Shown here: piece after piece, positions 13,931-25,964 of the stretch
Layout: each line of letters begins with the position of its first letter
Numbering within the stretch: position 1 is the first letter of the stretch
Source of the DNA: Sphagnum compactum
Taxonomy: Eukaryota > Bryophyta > Sphagnopsida > Sphagnales
Reading direction: 5' to 3'
NCBI GenBank assembly: GCA_965153455.1
Contig: OZ234496.1
Span: 6,457,207-6,521,206, forward strand
DNA length: 64,000 nucleotides
Translations under genes and position numbers: made by a program
Notes under the pieces: model-generated
Databases searched by the model: none
Told to the model about the DNA's origin: nothing
What the model saw: only the letters and a program-made list of their open reading frames with translations

Positions 13931-15365
13931 TGCACCAAACAAAATGACAATGATGACCTAACACAACGGGCAAGGCCATTCCATGACATTAAGGTCTGGG
14001 ATCAACCATTTAAATTTTTTTAATCATATTCAACAGAACTATTGGTCACTATTATCAGTTTATCTCCATAAAAAATGAGCAAAATTTTGCTCCTTGGTGA
14101 CCAAATGAAGGGGTTGAGACTCATTAAAAGGACTTTTCTGGAGAAACTGGCCCAAAGTTGCCACATTTTGAGGAAATGTTTTTGAAATTATCAGATTCAG
14201 ATGACATGTTTTAGCATGCGACAACATGCCGAAATATAATGGGGCTCCAAAGCTTTTCTACTATTCTCTTTGACATGTAGCCAAATTTGGCTAAATAATC
14301 TTGTGGATGATTGCTAGTCCACCTATCGCACAAAATTGAAAGAAAAAGAACCATGTCAAAGATGCCATGTAATAGAGTTTTCCTTAATGTCACCTTGTCT
14401 TCACATTATCTTTGGGCCTCCTTTCATCCCCTATCCCCTCTTTGAGTGAGGTATGCGAAGTAAGAAATTTTTATTAAATCTGGGTAATGCACAAGGTTCG
14501 AAAGTAATTATAGTAGTTAGACAGGTAGGAGCATTGAAATATATGTAGCAGCAGTGCAACCGGAAAAGAGGGGTCAAAACAGGATGAAACTCACTTTACC
14601 ACAAAAAATGGTGCTTTTCTAAGTTTGAGCTTGCCCTCGAATCCTAATGTACTTTTTTGCAGGTTTGTTGTGAATCTCACCCGGTTTTGGACCAAACTCA
14701 TTTTCTGGTGCTGTGTTCTCCTGACTTTACGGAAAACTCTATTGTGGTCAAGAAAATGACATAATTCTGCCACCGCAGAACCTTAATGTCCCTTTTATGT
14801 GTCTAATTATTATTTAGATGAGTTCTGATATTAGATATAGCTTTAAATTACTGTTTGATTGGAACTAGTTCGAATCATTCTCATTTAGGTCCCATTATAT
14901 CTTCAGAATCAATGCTTGATTACAGTTTCTACTTTCTACATCATTCAGGTTCATTGCACCTAGGGTTGGGCTTATGTCCCACTATTGTGATGAATGATTT
15001 TCCGAAAAACAAAAGGGCATGTGTAACAGAAAATGCCCTTTTCATTTTTATTTTTTGCATTTGTGCAAAATTTCGCACCAAAGAAAAAGGCTACAATTTT
15101 TTGGGGTCAAAGAAAGCCATTAGCACCATGTATTGTATATACATTTTCTCCACAACAAGGCAGTACAAGAATGATTTGTGATGGAAATCTCAGCAGGGGA
15201 ACAACACAAGGATTAATGAGAGTATCTTACATGTATTTACGCAATAATCTATGTTAAGTGTATGTCCTTGCCTAGAGTTAGTAAGTAGAACGGGTTGGTA
15301 ATGTGCCAAGCATTCGTTTGATGATTCCTTTCAGTCCCAGAAAGGGTGCTTACATGTGTTGTGTG
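13931..15365. other. Intergenic DNA, no gene recognised
   Basis: Less AT-rich than the first 12 kb. Short open frames at 14,211-14,393, 14,591-14,773 and 14,855-15,257 have no recognisable domain and no supporting splice pattern. No RNA gene seen. Confidence 0.35.
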
Positions 15366-15560
15366 CTTCTTTCATTTTCAAAGAACCACGGGTTTCAGAT
15401 ATTCCAATGGTTTTGGGTATTTCAAAACAATCAGAATCAAAGAACCAGCTGGTTCTGGGTATTTTGAAAACCGTAAAATCAAAGAACTGCCAATTCTGGG
15501 TATTTCAAAACCCTCAAAGAACCTTCAGTTTTCATGAAGGAACTATTGGTTCTTTCCTGG
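15366..15560. repeat. AGAACC/GGTTCT degenerate repeat, locus 1
   Basis: About four degenerate units of roughly 45 bp carry the words CAAAGAACC, TTCTGGGTATTTC and CAAAACC. The same vocabulary recurs at 26,665-27,000 and 48,760-48,995, which makes this a dispersed repeat family within the window. Confidence 0.6.
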
Positions 15561-16440
15561 GATGAAGAAAGGTTGTCAATGAATGAGATTTGATAACATG
15601 GATGAAAAAGGACCTGGATGAACGCAAAGTTCACCAATGATATGTACCAAATGGCTAAGATTTTTGTTGAAATTAATTTAGCAGAAATGCAATTGACCAT
15701 ACAGATGCAACCACATTGATGAAACTAACCATTTCAATGAAATTGTCAATACAAATGAACCATGGCAATGTAATTCTTGCATTCATGATGGATGATATCA
15801 TTCATCTCTTAATTCAAGAAAGCAAATTTAATTGACGACCCAATTCAGTGCAACCAAACACTAGTTCAACACTATGTTGAATAAACTTTATAACATGCAC
15901 TTGAAACCAGACAACAGAATCAATCAACATACATCATCCACAAGCTATTGCAAAATCCCTAAACGTTCTTCACAATCCATAGACTTTGGATACAATGTTT
16001 AGCTCATTTGTGAGTTCAAATTCTATGCATAACTAGAACATGGTTATACACCAAACTCGTTAACAGTATAAAAGTGGCTCATATGACCAAGCCCACAAGG
16101 AAATAACATCAGTTGTAAAGGCCCAAAGCCCATTAGACTACATCCTACAATTATAGCAAATAGTGTATAAGTTCATCCGATGATAATACACCCAAACACT
16201 ACACACAACTCAAGCTAGCAATGTCACCCTATCAGAAAAGGAAATGATGTTGCCATCACATAATCAAATCCACATAATATATAGATGGTCATAATATGCA
16301 AATTATAAAGTGATCACCATGCACTAGTAGATGATATAAATGTGAACAAATGAGGTTTCTGCTTAAGATTTATTCCAATTTCCCTTGTGCATCATACAAT
16401 ATGCTTTGATTTGTGTAGGATAAGACATGAGGGTGGGGCG
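15561..16440. other. Intergenic DNA, no gene recognised
   Basis: No credible open frame, RNA gene or transposon border was seen on either strand. Confidence 0.35.
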
Positions 16441-16790
16441 GGGCCTAGGCCGAGGTGATAGTTGAGTACAGCCCCGCATTTTGGGAATGTCCCCCCGGGG
16501 GGACTACTCTGAGGCAGTAGTTGAGTCCAGCCCCCACATCTTGGGAATGCCCACTGCGGCTGGGCCCAAGGATGAGGTGGTAATTTGAGCCCAGCCCCAC
16601 GATTTAGGAATGTCCCTTGCATGTGGGCCTTACCCATTGTAAAGCATGAGATGAACATTATGTGCAAGGCGAAGTCCCCCCGCCCCCAGCATTCTCAAAA
16701 TAAGAGGCCTAGAATTAGATAATAGCCTACATTTTGGGAGTGTCCCCAACCTATGGGCTTTACCCATTGTAAAAGGTGAAGATTATCATG
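16441..16790. repeat. GC-rich degenerate tandem repeat (about 60 bp unit)
   Basis: At least three units start with GAGG(C/T)(A/G)GTA and carry an AGCCCC...TTGGGAATG(T/C)CC core, near 16,453, 16,511 and 16,574. A more diverged unit near 16,728-16,770 shares TTTGGGAGTGTCCCC and GGGCTTTACCCATTGTAAA, and the last phrase also occurs near 16,627-16,642. The GC content stands out sharply from the AT-rich surroundings. Confidence 0.7.
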
Positions 16791-17439
16791 AACATAAATA
16801 TATTATGAGGGGCAAGAGGGGGTTGGGTTCTTAATCCTGAAGAGTGATAGCAATCTTACACCTATTAGTTTTTTATATAATCGTACCAGGGTAGGTTTGA
16901 TAGACAACAGTCAAATAGTTAATTATTTTCAGAAGTTACTTTAAACAAGCCCGCTTTAGATTTCTTGAACATTTGGCAACTCTATAAGGTAATAAAAAAT
17001 AGTTCAACTTGGATGAATGTAAAACTCCAAAGCATTAATGTAAAGGAAGGATAAAATGGATTGGAAAAATCATTTGTCTTTACTGGGTTCTTGCTTCATC
17101 AAAATTCCAAGATTCAGGTCTGGTCAGGCTAATCATTAATGCAACACTTGGTAGCACTACCATGGGAGCCATTTTCAGCGCCTCCCACCTCAAATGCCCA
17201 ACCAGTTAAGATCTTTCCAAACTAAGCTATTAGAAATAAACTGGAAAAGAAGAACCACCACTTTAAGGTTTGACACTCACCTGTGGCTTTCCAAGAATTT
17301 CGACATTCTCTATATGAAATTTTCATCTTTTTCAATGAAAGGCTTCAGCATTTACTGAACTCAAAATATTTTAAATAATGTTGAAGCAGCCTTGGTAATA
17401 TGATAATTCCGTCCCACTTGTAAGGAGTAAACATAATGA
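16791..17439. other. Intergenic DNA, no gene recognised
   Basis: No credible gene or repeat structure was seen in this stretch. Confidence 0.35.
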
Positions 17440-18250
17440 AGTTATGCTTAAAGTAATGCTTACTTTGGACCTAACTTTGATTCTCATTGCACTCAATCAT
17501 CTTCTCTTTTGAGTTATCCATAAAGTCTACCATAGTGAGATTGCTCCTCAAAACTATGCATGACATCCTGTGGACCCCCAGAAGTGATTACCATACTTTA
17601 AAAAAAATCTAGATCATGATCTACACATAGATTATCTAGGTAGGAGGTTAACCACGTGAGGACCTACTTGTGGGCTACCTACATATTTACCCATCTATCT
17701 ATGTAGGAGAGGGCTGATGAAAAGTGCTAGGTAGCTCCTCTAGGTAAAGCTTCTAGCCTTTAAGATAGACTCCTAGGTAACCCTCTATGTAGATTATTAT
17801 GTAAGCTTTTGATAGTCTCTATTCTAGATAGCCATTGAGGTAAGATTATGTAGTCTTCTCTTGCAATCAACCCTAGGTAATCTCTTAAGTAGTCCCTATG
17901 TATTCCCTAACTTAAAAAATCCTTAGCTAATCTCTTAACTAAGATTTATGTACTTAACCCCTTAAACTTTCTCAAGTATCTCATAAATAAGCCCTTAAAT
18001 AGACATCGGCCTAAACACAAGAAACAAGAGAAAACTAAAATCATCTTCAATTTAAAAGGAAATTTGAGTTTTCTCCTTTATTATTTCTTTTTGCAAACTC
18101 CCATCCTACATTTTGATGGTTGTCCTCAATTTCAATGAAACCCAAGGTTTTACTCTTAAGTTTTACTGTCTTTGTTGATAACTTTGATATGCCTCCTCTT
18201 TTTGAAGAGAGATATTGATGGATATAAAATACCCTCCAAATACATGTAGG
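17440..18250 (+). repeat. Dispersed repeat family D, copy 1
   Basis: Collinear with 63,145-63,620. Both copies begin with an AAAGTAATGCT...TTTGG(A/G)CCT motif and continue through a tract of short TAAGTAG/CCTA(T/A)GTA phrases. They then share CCCTAACTTAAAAA, ACAAGAG(G)AAACT, TTTTGATTGTC or TTTTGATGGTTGTC, and TGAAACCCA(A/G)GGTTTT followed by a CTGTCTTTG phrase. Copy 1 is the longer. No coding capacity or terminal repeats were identified, so its class is unknown. Confidence 0.7.
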
Positions 18251-19157
18251 AATTTGGTGGCAGTGTTTAAGATGAGCCTGAACATACATAGATCATGTAG
18301 TGATAGAAGAGGCAGGCACCTTATGTGAGGCTAAAAAATGCTTCCACAGGTCTCCTTGCAGACCAATAAACATGCAATCCAAAGACTGGATTTCCCTTAC
18401 ATGGCTAACCTCAAAGCTCAACTTCGGAAATTGACATTCTCTGACTCCATTGTACAACACTGAGTTTTATACCTCTGGCATCTTACACCTCCCCAACGAA
18501 AAGGCAACTTGCACAAAAGTGGTTGCTTCTTTGGTGGGAAAAGTTTCCGCTCTCTCCCAGAAAACAGTGAGGGCTCAAATTGTGAAGTGACAATGTTTTT
18601 TGGGGAACAATTCAATGTCACAATCAAGGGGCAAGAGTAGTTTGGTAGTTTGGTTCTTTACTAAGTGTAGGTTCTGGACATTCTCTTGCCAGAGCTTTAT
18701 GCATACTTACATTCTTACATACCATTTGAAATATTCTCTTGCCAGAACTTTATGTCATACTTCCTGTCATTGTTACATGCCACAATGTATTGTTTGGCCA
18801 AAACTTTTTTTCCATATTTCTATTCATACCCATGTTTAATTTCTTTTAACATTGCAAGCAAAGTTTAGGGTAAAGCCCCAAGGTCACAGGCTTTACAGAG
18901 TGTAAAGATCTGCTCCCCAAAAAACATTAACTTTACTAGGTCTTTTTCATATTAATTTACTAAGAATAAAAGTTCCAAATCAGTAACCAAAAAAGTATAT
19001 TATATAACCTTCTTCAGTGATTACTTTTTGTAATGTTAGTTTTTAGACAGGAATTGTTGCCTAAAAAAGGAAATCTTCATTGTCTTATTTCACTGTCAGC
19101 CCTGTGCCCACTAAGGATTTCGTCACTTACAAGTTTTCTGATTACACTGCACGCAAG
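18251..19157. other. Intergenic DNA, no gene recognised
   Basis: Two near-copies of TTCTCTTGCCAGA(G/A)CTTTATG lie at about 18,680 and 18,733, a small local duplication. Nothing else is supported. Confidence 0.4.
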
Positions 19158-19335
19158 AATCCAACAATTGGGTGTTCGCAACAATCCAACAATTGGGTTG
19201 TTCGAAACAATCCAACAATTCGGTTGCCTGCCAAAATCCAACAATTTGGGTCATGTGCAAAAATCCAACAATTGGGTTGTTTTCCAAAATCCAACAATTT
19301 GGGTTTGTGTGCAAAAATCCAACAATTGGGTTTGC
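19158..19335. repeat. Seven-copy minisatellite, AATCCAACAATTGGG core
   Basis: The core AATCCAACAATT(T/G)GG is repeated seven times at 25-28 bp spacing. The linking 10-13 bases vary between copies (GTTGTTCGAAAC, TTGCCTGCCAA, TCATGTGCAAA and similar). It yields open frames on both strands because the unit lacks stops; these are not genes. Confidence 0.9.
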
Positions 19336-21369
19336 TTGTCCTCATTGAATGATTCAACAGGCTTTGCCTGATAGAAGCCCAACAGCATCCACTTGTATAT
19401 TTGTGACTTGATTATGAACAATTGTTGGACTAAGATGATTACACTGTGCAGCCCTTAACAGCAGACCCACAGAGAAACATTCCTACAGTTAAGCAAAATC
19501 TCTTCTTCAGTGAGTACCTGAGCATATATGAAATTTTTAGGAGACTGCATGTATATGTGCATGACACTACTCTGGGTCATTGGTTTGCATGTGATACAGA
19601 GTAGAGATTTTCAAAGCACATTACCTGATCACCCATGTGGAAAGATCCAAGCTGCACAGCTGATTCCAAGGGCATGTGATACCAAGAGCTTTCAGGACAT
19701 ATAGGAGTTTCAAAGTCAGTGGCTTCAGTGGAAGAAAAGACTATTGGTCCCATCATCTCTTGTATTCATCACAATGCTCAGCCTCTTCAGATGCATATCC
19801 ACTTTTGACAACCTAACCCACCACTTGTTCTAAATCTTCTTCCTCTGATTTATTCTGCACAGAAAAAAGGTGTACTCCAACAAAGACAAAAGTAAAGTAG
19901 TGGTTGAGCATGTAAGCACAAAGGTGGATGAGAGATGATTCCAAATACGATGTCCACTCCCATAGTCTCAATCTCCAAAGTCAATGTCTCTCCAATACAA
20001 CTGCAAGCAATAAAAGCAAAGAAAAGCCAACAAGCTCTCAATTCTACACCCTAACTAGTGCTAGTGCAAAACTTGCAATACTCACTGAGAGGTTCATGAG
20101 GCCAGCCCTGGAAGACAAGTTTTCATGTGCTTGCAGGTGCTAGCATTACTATCCAACCCTTATATCTCACAGGGTCAAGCAAGCAGGAACATGCAGTTAC
20201 AGCCTATTTAAAGTGTCCACCTTTGACAACAAGGCAGCATGCCACTGTGAAAAGCACATCTTCCTGGAGATAACTTCAGGAATAATCTCCATGTTACGTC
20301 TGTGTTTCTTTAACCTGCCACATCCCAATACCAGGGTCAGCATAGGATCAGTGCCATACCAACATACAATCCTTTTAGTCAATAAATGACCCATCTATGA
20401 ATATACTTGCATGACACAAAACATAGGGTGAGCTAGAGATCAAAGGCGAAAAACTACACCATACAAGTACCCATTGGGCTCCAGGCTGCTGCAAACAAGG
20501 GCAAAGACATCATTTTTTGCAGTGAGCAGACAACTGGAATCAGAAAAAAGAAAAAAACCAGAGATCAGGAGTCATGTCAATACTTGTAATAATGCTGCAT
20601 TCAGCTGCTGCAAGCCATATGTTCTCACATGGGAAGGACCCACTTTGCACCAAGCCCTGTAAGGCCCATATCGTTCCAAAGACAAAAAGGGCAACATATA
20701 CAAGTGACAAAATGGTAAGAAGAATACAACTTGTTTTATTACATAAGAAATAACAGAGCACAAGTGATTAGAAAATTGGTTAGCTGTATGCGAGACTTGA
20801 CACCATCTCAAATTTTTCCAAAATTTATTGTGGTTCATATGTACAGTCAAATGCAATAAATTTTGGCATTGATCTACTTCTGCTACCTCTCTGCAGAGCA
20901 GAGTGATGATTTGTTATAGGTACCCCCTAATGGACCTATGTCATTGGCTGATTCACAATTTTCCGTCAGTCAATTCCCTGTCACATTCATGTAGAATTCA
21001 GCTATAACAGGAAAGAAAGAAACCCACAAACATAATTTAGCAACCTCTTGGAAACAACTACACCTCTGTGTTGGAAATCATCCTCACAGTGGATAGCGAA
21101 GAAATGCCTTCTGGATCACCAGATGCATGGCATGACACTAGAGGAAAGGAAACCTATTCCTGTATGCACAATTCCTATTTTAATTCTTCATTCAAAGAGT
21201 GAGAACACTCACCACCCCCACCAAAAACCCCCTGACCACCCATGCGCACTCCATCCCCCATTGTATTCAACAGCTTCCAGGTTTTCCTGGGCTCAGGAAC
21301 CCAAGATTCCCAAAAAATTTCTAGACGTATGAGAACTTTGGCAGTCCACACAACTGGTTTTCTAAGGGT
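19336..21369. other. Intergenic DNA, including the probable 3' UTR of the F-box/kelch gene
   Basis: The last few hundred bases before 21,370 are likely the 3' UTR and downstream flank of the minus-strand F-box/kelch gene. The remainder has no recognisable gene, RNA or transposon. Confidence 0.35.
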
Positions 21370-22795
21370 TCATGGCTGTGCATCTTCAGCATCACAAAGT
21401 TGACATGGCACCTTCACAACAGCACAGTTGTAGCAAAAGCCACTCCCCCATGTAAAAGCCACACCACGCCAGTTTATAGAGCCTGTGGCAGTGTCAATTG
21501 TACAAGCATCAATGCGAGGTCCTCCACGAGGATTTCGGCCACCAATGACCCATAACTCCTGGCCTACAGCCTTGAAACCTAGCCCCCAGCCAGATGATTG
21601 AGGTGACCGATGCGGGACTACATCAAGTGACACCCACAGATTAGCAGTTTTGTCATACTTCTTCAAATGATTGTTAAAGGCATCAAGTGCATACAGCTGA
21701 TTGTCAACAACAGCCACCAAAGGTGGTGCTGGGTGTTCTGTAACCCGTTGGGCAAATCCAGGCCATTGATTTGGTACTAGGGTCCATGTCCCAATCCTTG
21801 GATTGTAGAATTCTCCAGAAGTCAGAGCCACATCATTTTTATCAATGCCACCTATTACCCAGAAGCATCCATCCATTATGAAGCCTGAGCATTCCTTCCG
21901 CTCCACTATCATGTCCGGTAGCACCTCCCATCTGCCAAAGATTTGGAGAATCAAGCATTTTCATTCGGTTCTCGATATGTGATCAATAAAAATTAATCTA
22001 CAACTAACGGAGAAAATAACAAAGACCAAATCTTTGAGATGTGATCTCCAAACCCTAAGAACTCTAAAAAGGCCTCAGAGATTGAAGACTGAAAAAGGTT
22101 GATGAGCTCAACTTTCACCCATTAAGCATGAGAATCAGATGTGGAAAAACCTACCTGTTGGCAACAGAGTTGTAACGTTCAGCAGTTCGTAAGACGGGAC
22201 GACCTTGGTGCTCTGATCCACCAGCAACATAACCATAATCACCAAAAGTTGCTGAAGCAAAAAGACAACGACTTGTCGTCATGCTTGGAGCAACAGCCCA
22301 AGTGAATGTTGGGATATTGTAGCTCCAAATCCAAGGAACAATTCGTAGGGTGTCAGCATCCAAGTGACCACCAACAACCATGAGTTTTTGGCCAGCTCCA
22401 AAACACTCCTTGTCCATGTTGAAAAAGGTCTCATCAGCAGGCATATCAGGAACACGGAGCCATTGTCCACGTATTGGATCAAACTTATGCCAATGCCTTG
22501 AGCCACTCAAGACCATAAAGGGCCAATCCTCTGAGATTCCAAGTTCAATCCGTTTGGCACGGAAACTCCTACTGCCCACCTCATCTCTCCAAGCTCTCGA
22601 AACCATGCGACAACACCAATGCCAAGCTCTTGGCACCCGCGCAAGACATAGCTTTGCAATGTCATTCGGGAGGCCTGATATGAACTCTTTATTGTTCTCG
22701 GTTTCTTCTTCACCAACACGATATTCATTCAACTGTAGCGCAGGAGGGACTTCAGCCATGGAAAACTTTTGCCCCAAGCTCATCTTGAACCCCAA
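21370..22795 (-). CDS. F-box/kelch-repeat protein (SKIP11-like)
   Basis: Two exons, 22,795-22,155 and 21,931-21,370, join in frame across a GT/AG intron to give 400 aa. An F-box-like segment lies at about residues 38-82 (FISGLPNDIAKLCLARVPRA, then RAWRDEV). Kelch repeats follow from about residue 100 to the end, with typical motifs DPIRGQWLRVPDMP, KLMVVGG, RCLFASATFGDYGYVAGG, FWVIGGIDK, PPLVAVVDNQLYALD and ELWVIGGRNP, and the closing CYNCAVV. The family supplies substrate adaptors of SCF ubiquitin ligases: the F-box binds SKP1/ASK and the kelch propeller binds the target. The order and wording match the plant SKIP11/At1g74510 group, from memory. The start could instead be the Met at 22,783 or 22,759. 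The substrate is unknown, and the gene has no functional link to its neighbours. Confidence 0.92.
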
Positions 22796-24394
22796 AGTTT
22801 TTCTCCAAATTGCAAATTCAAAGAGTCTGTAATCCCTTTTCTCCCAACTGCAATTATCTCCACTGCAGTGCCTTTTTTTCTGAATGGATATCTGCCTTGA
22901 TGATCTTCTTCAAGCTTGTTCGTACTGCAGTTTTTTGGAATTTGCCAGTTTCTGTGCTCAAAGCTCAAAGCATTGGAAAGCTATCAGCCCTCCTCAAACA
23001 CCCACTTAGCTCTTGCAAGGAAGATAAGTCCTTTTGGAACAGTTTGAGTAGAAACAGGAATTGTATACCATTTGCAGAATTTCGACTCCTTCGAAGCTCA
23101 ATCTCTATCTATCTTCTGTTTGATGTTCATGTTTCTTCAACATCCTTCTTTTCTTTTTTGCTTGCTTGCTTGTGAGCCAGTTTCCCAAAACCTGTGAGGT
23201 TCCAACCAAATCCAGAACCCATCTAAGAAAATGACTGGAATTCCTCATTTTCCATCTCAATAGGAGTTCAGAAGTCTGCAGCACACACACACACACAAGT
23301 CCTGCTTCGAATCCAACAAGAAGGGAGAGGCAAGTTCTCTCTTGGATTTTTGAGACCCAACAGCACTGGAGCAGAAAAACACCCGTTCAACAAACAGCAT
23401 CCCCCCCCAAGTTCATAAATAAGGGAGCCATCATCACAAAAGATCCAAAGGGCAGAAGAATGAGCTTTCCAGAAGTCAGGTTATATAACAAAACAGCTTC
23501 ACAATTTTTTCGGAACTGCACCCAATACCAGAAGTTGCTTTTCTAGCAAAGAGATATGATGCACTAGAAGCAGTGTGCTTTGTTTGTACCCAAGTTCATT
23601 CCCTGCGCCTCACTCACAAGGAGAGATGTCAGGTTTTTTAGCCAATGAACTGCAAATATTTTGGTTCACTGGCAAGAAGCATGAGAGTCAGAAGAGACTC
23701 ACTCACTCCCGGACATGGGTTTTGAGTATGAGGGCTAGCTATGTGTGTGTGTAAATTAGGGTGGAAAGAAAGAGTGAACTGACCACCTCAGGAGAAGCGG
23801 CTCCTTAGCCAGCCCCCTTGCTAGCTACTGGGAGCTTCTTCTTGTTCTTCTCTCCTCATGATCAAGAGCCGGCAGCACTCCCTAGAAGCGTCACCTCCTT
23901 TGCTGGTCTTGAATCTTGCGACCCACATCACTAGCTCTTCTTGTGGCTCCTTTTTATTGTCCTCCTCCTCCTCCTCCTCCTCCTCAACAAAAAAACAAAA
24001 CCAAAAAACTCCAGTTCCTTCTCTAGTCCCCGGCAGTAACAAATAAAAACCAGAGATCCTTCCTTTTCCAACCCAAGAAAAGAAAGAAAAAAACAACCCA
24101 ATAATGCCTGCCTGCCCACAAACTTCTCTCCTCTTTTTGTTGCGGTTGTTGTCTGCTTTGTCAGTCTCTCTGTCTCTCTGTCTCCAACAAGCTCTCCTCA
24201 CCTGGCAGCGAGCGACCCTTGGACTTGAAACCGAGAAACAAAAACAGGAATTTTCCAAACAGAGATGATGAACCTCAGTCAAAGCCAAGATGACTTGCAA
24301 AATTTGCAGCTGAAAAGAAGAACAAAAACAACTACCACCATCACCACCACCCTTCCAAAACAACAAGAGAGACGTTCTCCCCTTTCTTTTTTTC

Positions 24395-24425
<31 letters not shown>

Positions 24426-24606
24426 TACACACACATGCATAAACATACATAGGCACCAGTGAGTGATGATGGGTAGCTGTGCAAATGAACAAAAAAAAAA
24501 GCAAATGAAACACTCACAGAAACAACAACAGATCTACAGTACTATCATCATCAGTGATGAGTGTGCCACCGCCCAAAACCTTCATCTTAGGAAATGTATG
24601 TGTGTT
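22796..24606 (-). promoter_or_regulatory. Probable 5' leader and promoter of the F-box/kelch gene, microsatellite-rich
   Basis: This 1.8 kb is less AT-rich than true intergenic DNA and is full of short motifs often seen in plant leaders. They include a CCT run near 23,960-23,986, a CT run then a CA run at about 24,391-24,440, and a CA run near 23,282-23,297. The long minus-strand open frame at 24,513-23,821 encodes low-complexity peptide and I do not consider it a gene. No TATA box could be assigned with confidence. Confidence 0.4.
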
Positions 24607-24636
24607 GGGGGGGGGGGGGCGGGGAGGGGAAGGGGG
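24607..24636. repeat. G-run cluster, potential G-quadruplex
   Basis: The plus strand has thirteen G, C, four G, A, four G, AA, five G in a row. This fits the classic four-run G-quadruplex pattern. It lies about 1.8 kb upstream of the F-box/kelch start, with G on the strand opposite the coding strand. Confidence 0.75.
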
Positions 24637-24934
24637 TTCTAGGAGCTTGCAAATGTGATCAGAGAGAAAGGAAAAGGGCCATTTGAGAATAGGGCAGTGG
24701 TTGAGAGCTTCTTCTCTACAAACTACAGATTTGACTACGATTCTTCTTCTTCTTCTCCTCCAAGGACCACATTCTTTCCCACAGAGGAATTGAAGGAATC
24801 ACACACGTTCTTTGCCTTGCTTTGCTTTGCTTGGCAAACTGAACTAGTGCAAAACAACCTTCACACTCCTACCCCACCCATCCACCCACCAGGTGGGGGA
24901 AACATTCCTGCAAGAAATGATCCCAGGCAAATAT

Positions 24935-25460
24935 GAGAGAGAGAGAGAGAGAGAGAGCTTTCCAGCATCAAATCCCAAGCGAGAAAAAATTTGATGGGAT
25001 ATCCCAATTTGCTTGCCAGACATATCCCAAGAAATATCCCTGGCAAGCAAATTGGAGCTTTGCAAAATTAGAGAGAGATTTGCAAGAAATTCAAGCAGAT
25101 TAGAGCTTTGAAAATCTAGAGCATTGGTAGAAATCCATCCAAAGAAAAATTAGAGAGCTTTGATTGTATCAAATCCAAGCAACATTTAGAGACTTGCATG
25201 CCATCCAAGCAAATGCAGAGCTTTGGATCAAATCCAGCAAGCAAAGATTCCCTGCATTAGAGAGCCAACAATTAATTAGAGAGCCTTGCAAGAAATTACC
25301 CCAAGCAAATTTGGAGCTTTGCAAGAAATTCAAGCAGATTAGAACTTTGAAAATTAAAGCTTTGCATTAACTCCAAGGAAAAGAAATCCAAGCATCCAAA
25401 TTAAAGCCTTGCAAGAAATACAAGCAAATGAGAGCTTGGCATCAGATCAATGAAAATTAG
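24935..25460. repeat. GA microsatellite followed by degenerate CAAGCAAATTAGAGCTTTG tandem repeat
   Basis: A (GA)n run sits at about 24,935-24,956. It is followed to about 25,460 by a dozen or so degenerate units built from the phrases TTGCAAGAAAT, CCAAGCAAAT and TAGAGAGCTTTG, with spacing of roughly 30-45 bp. A perfect short hairpin is embedded at 25,004-25,055. Confidence 0.7.
25004..25055. repeat. Perfect 16-bp inverted repeat with 20-nt loop
   Basis: Arms 25,004-25,019 and 25,040-25,055 are exact reverse complements (left arm CCAATTTGCTTGCCAG). The 20-nt loop contains two copies of ATATCCC. Pairing does not extend outside the arms, so the stem is short for a plant microRNA precursor. Confidence 0.85.
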
Positions 25461-25647
25461 TAGTAGTAACATAGTATCTATTGCATTCTAAAAATGGGTT
25501 TCTTATTCCTTCCTATTTCTCCTTTCCCACAAAGTCCAGACAATTTTTTCTTTTTTTGCATGAGAAACCTATAATTCTTTCATCCCTTCCTAATAACATA
25601 TTTGTTTAATTACCGTTCTCAGAGAGTGTGGTCTTCTTCTCTCTTTT

Positions 25648-25964
25648 TTTGGCCTTGCCCTGGTAGGCAAGGATATTGTGTTTAGATTCATTATAGAGTA
25701 TAGTAGCTTGAGGGATTTTTATAGGCCCCTACTAGGTAATAAATAATAGGTCTATTTTTTTTAATATGAGAATTTTTGAAAGATGATATTTTGCCAGGCT
25801 TGTGTTGAAACTTGAGATTAGTTATTAAAGAGTTATAGTATCTCGGAGGATTTTGGTTTGTTTTAGAGGATTTTTTTGAAGATTATATTTTGGCATGGTG
25901 AAATTCAAAAATTCTTGTTTTGCCTTAAGAGACTTTTAAATGTAAATGGCAAGGCCACCCCTTG
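25648..25964 (+). mobile_element. MITE-like element, copy 1
   Basis: The element is bounded by TGGCCTTGCC at the left and its complement GGCAAGGCCA at the right, a 10-bp terminal inverted repeat. Just inside the left end CCTTGCC and GGCAAGG form a second small hairpin around a CTGGTA loop. The body is AT-rich and noncoding. A collinear second copy lies at 27,429-27,700. I could not see a clear target-site duplication, so the superfamily is undecided. Confidence 0.65.

Noticed and set aside
14591-14773. Minus-strand 60-codon open frame with fairly balanced composition
   Set aside because: No recognisable family, no start context or neighbouring exons to support it.
14860-14900. GTTCGAATC word as a possible tRNA T-arm
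   Set aside because: No matching acceptor, D or anticodon arms could be built around it.
19033-19371. Open frames on both strands and CRISPR-like appearance at the minisatellite
   Set aside because: The repeat is a eukaryotic minisatellite: period 25-28 bp, linkers of only 10-13 bp and no cas genes. The open frames exist on both strands only because the unit lacks stops.
23821-24513. Minus-strand open frame of 230 codons upstream of the F-box/kelch gene
   Set aside because: The translation is dominated by microsatellite products (runs of Glu, Cys/Val repeats, Arg/Glu repeats) and has no domain. It lies where the leader and promoter of the kelch gene are expected.
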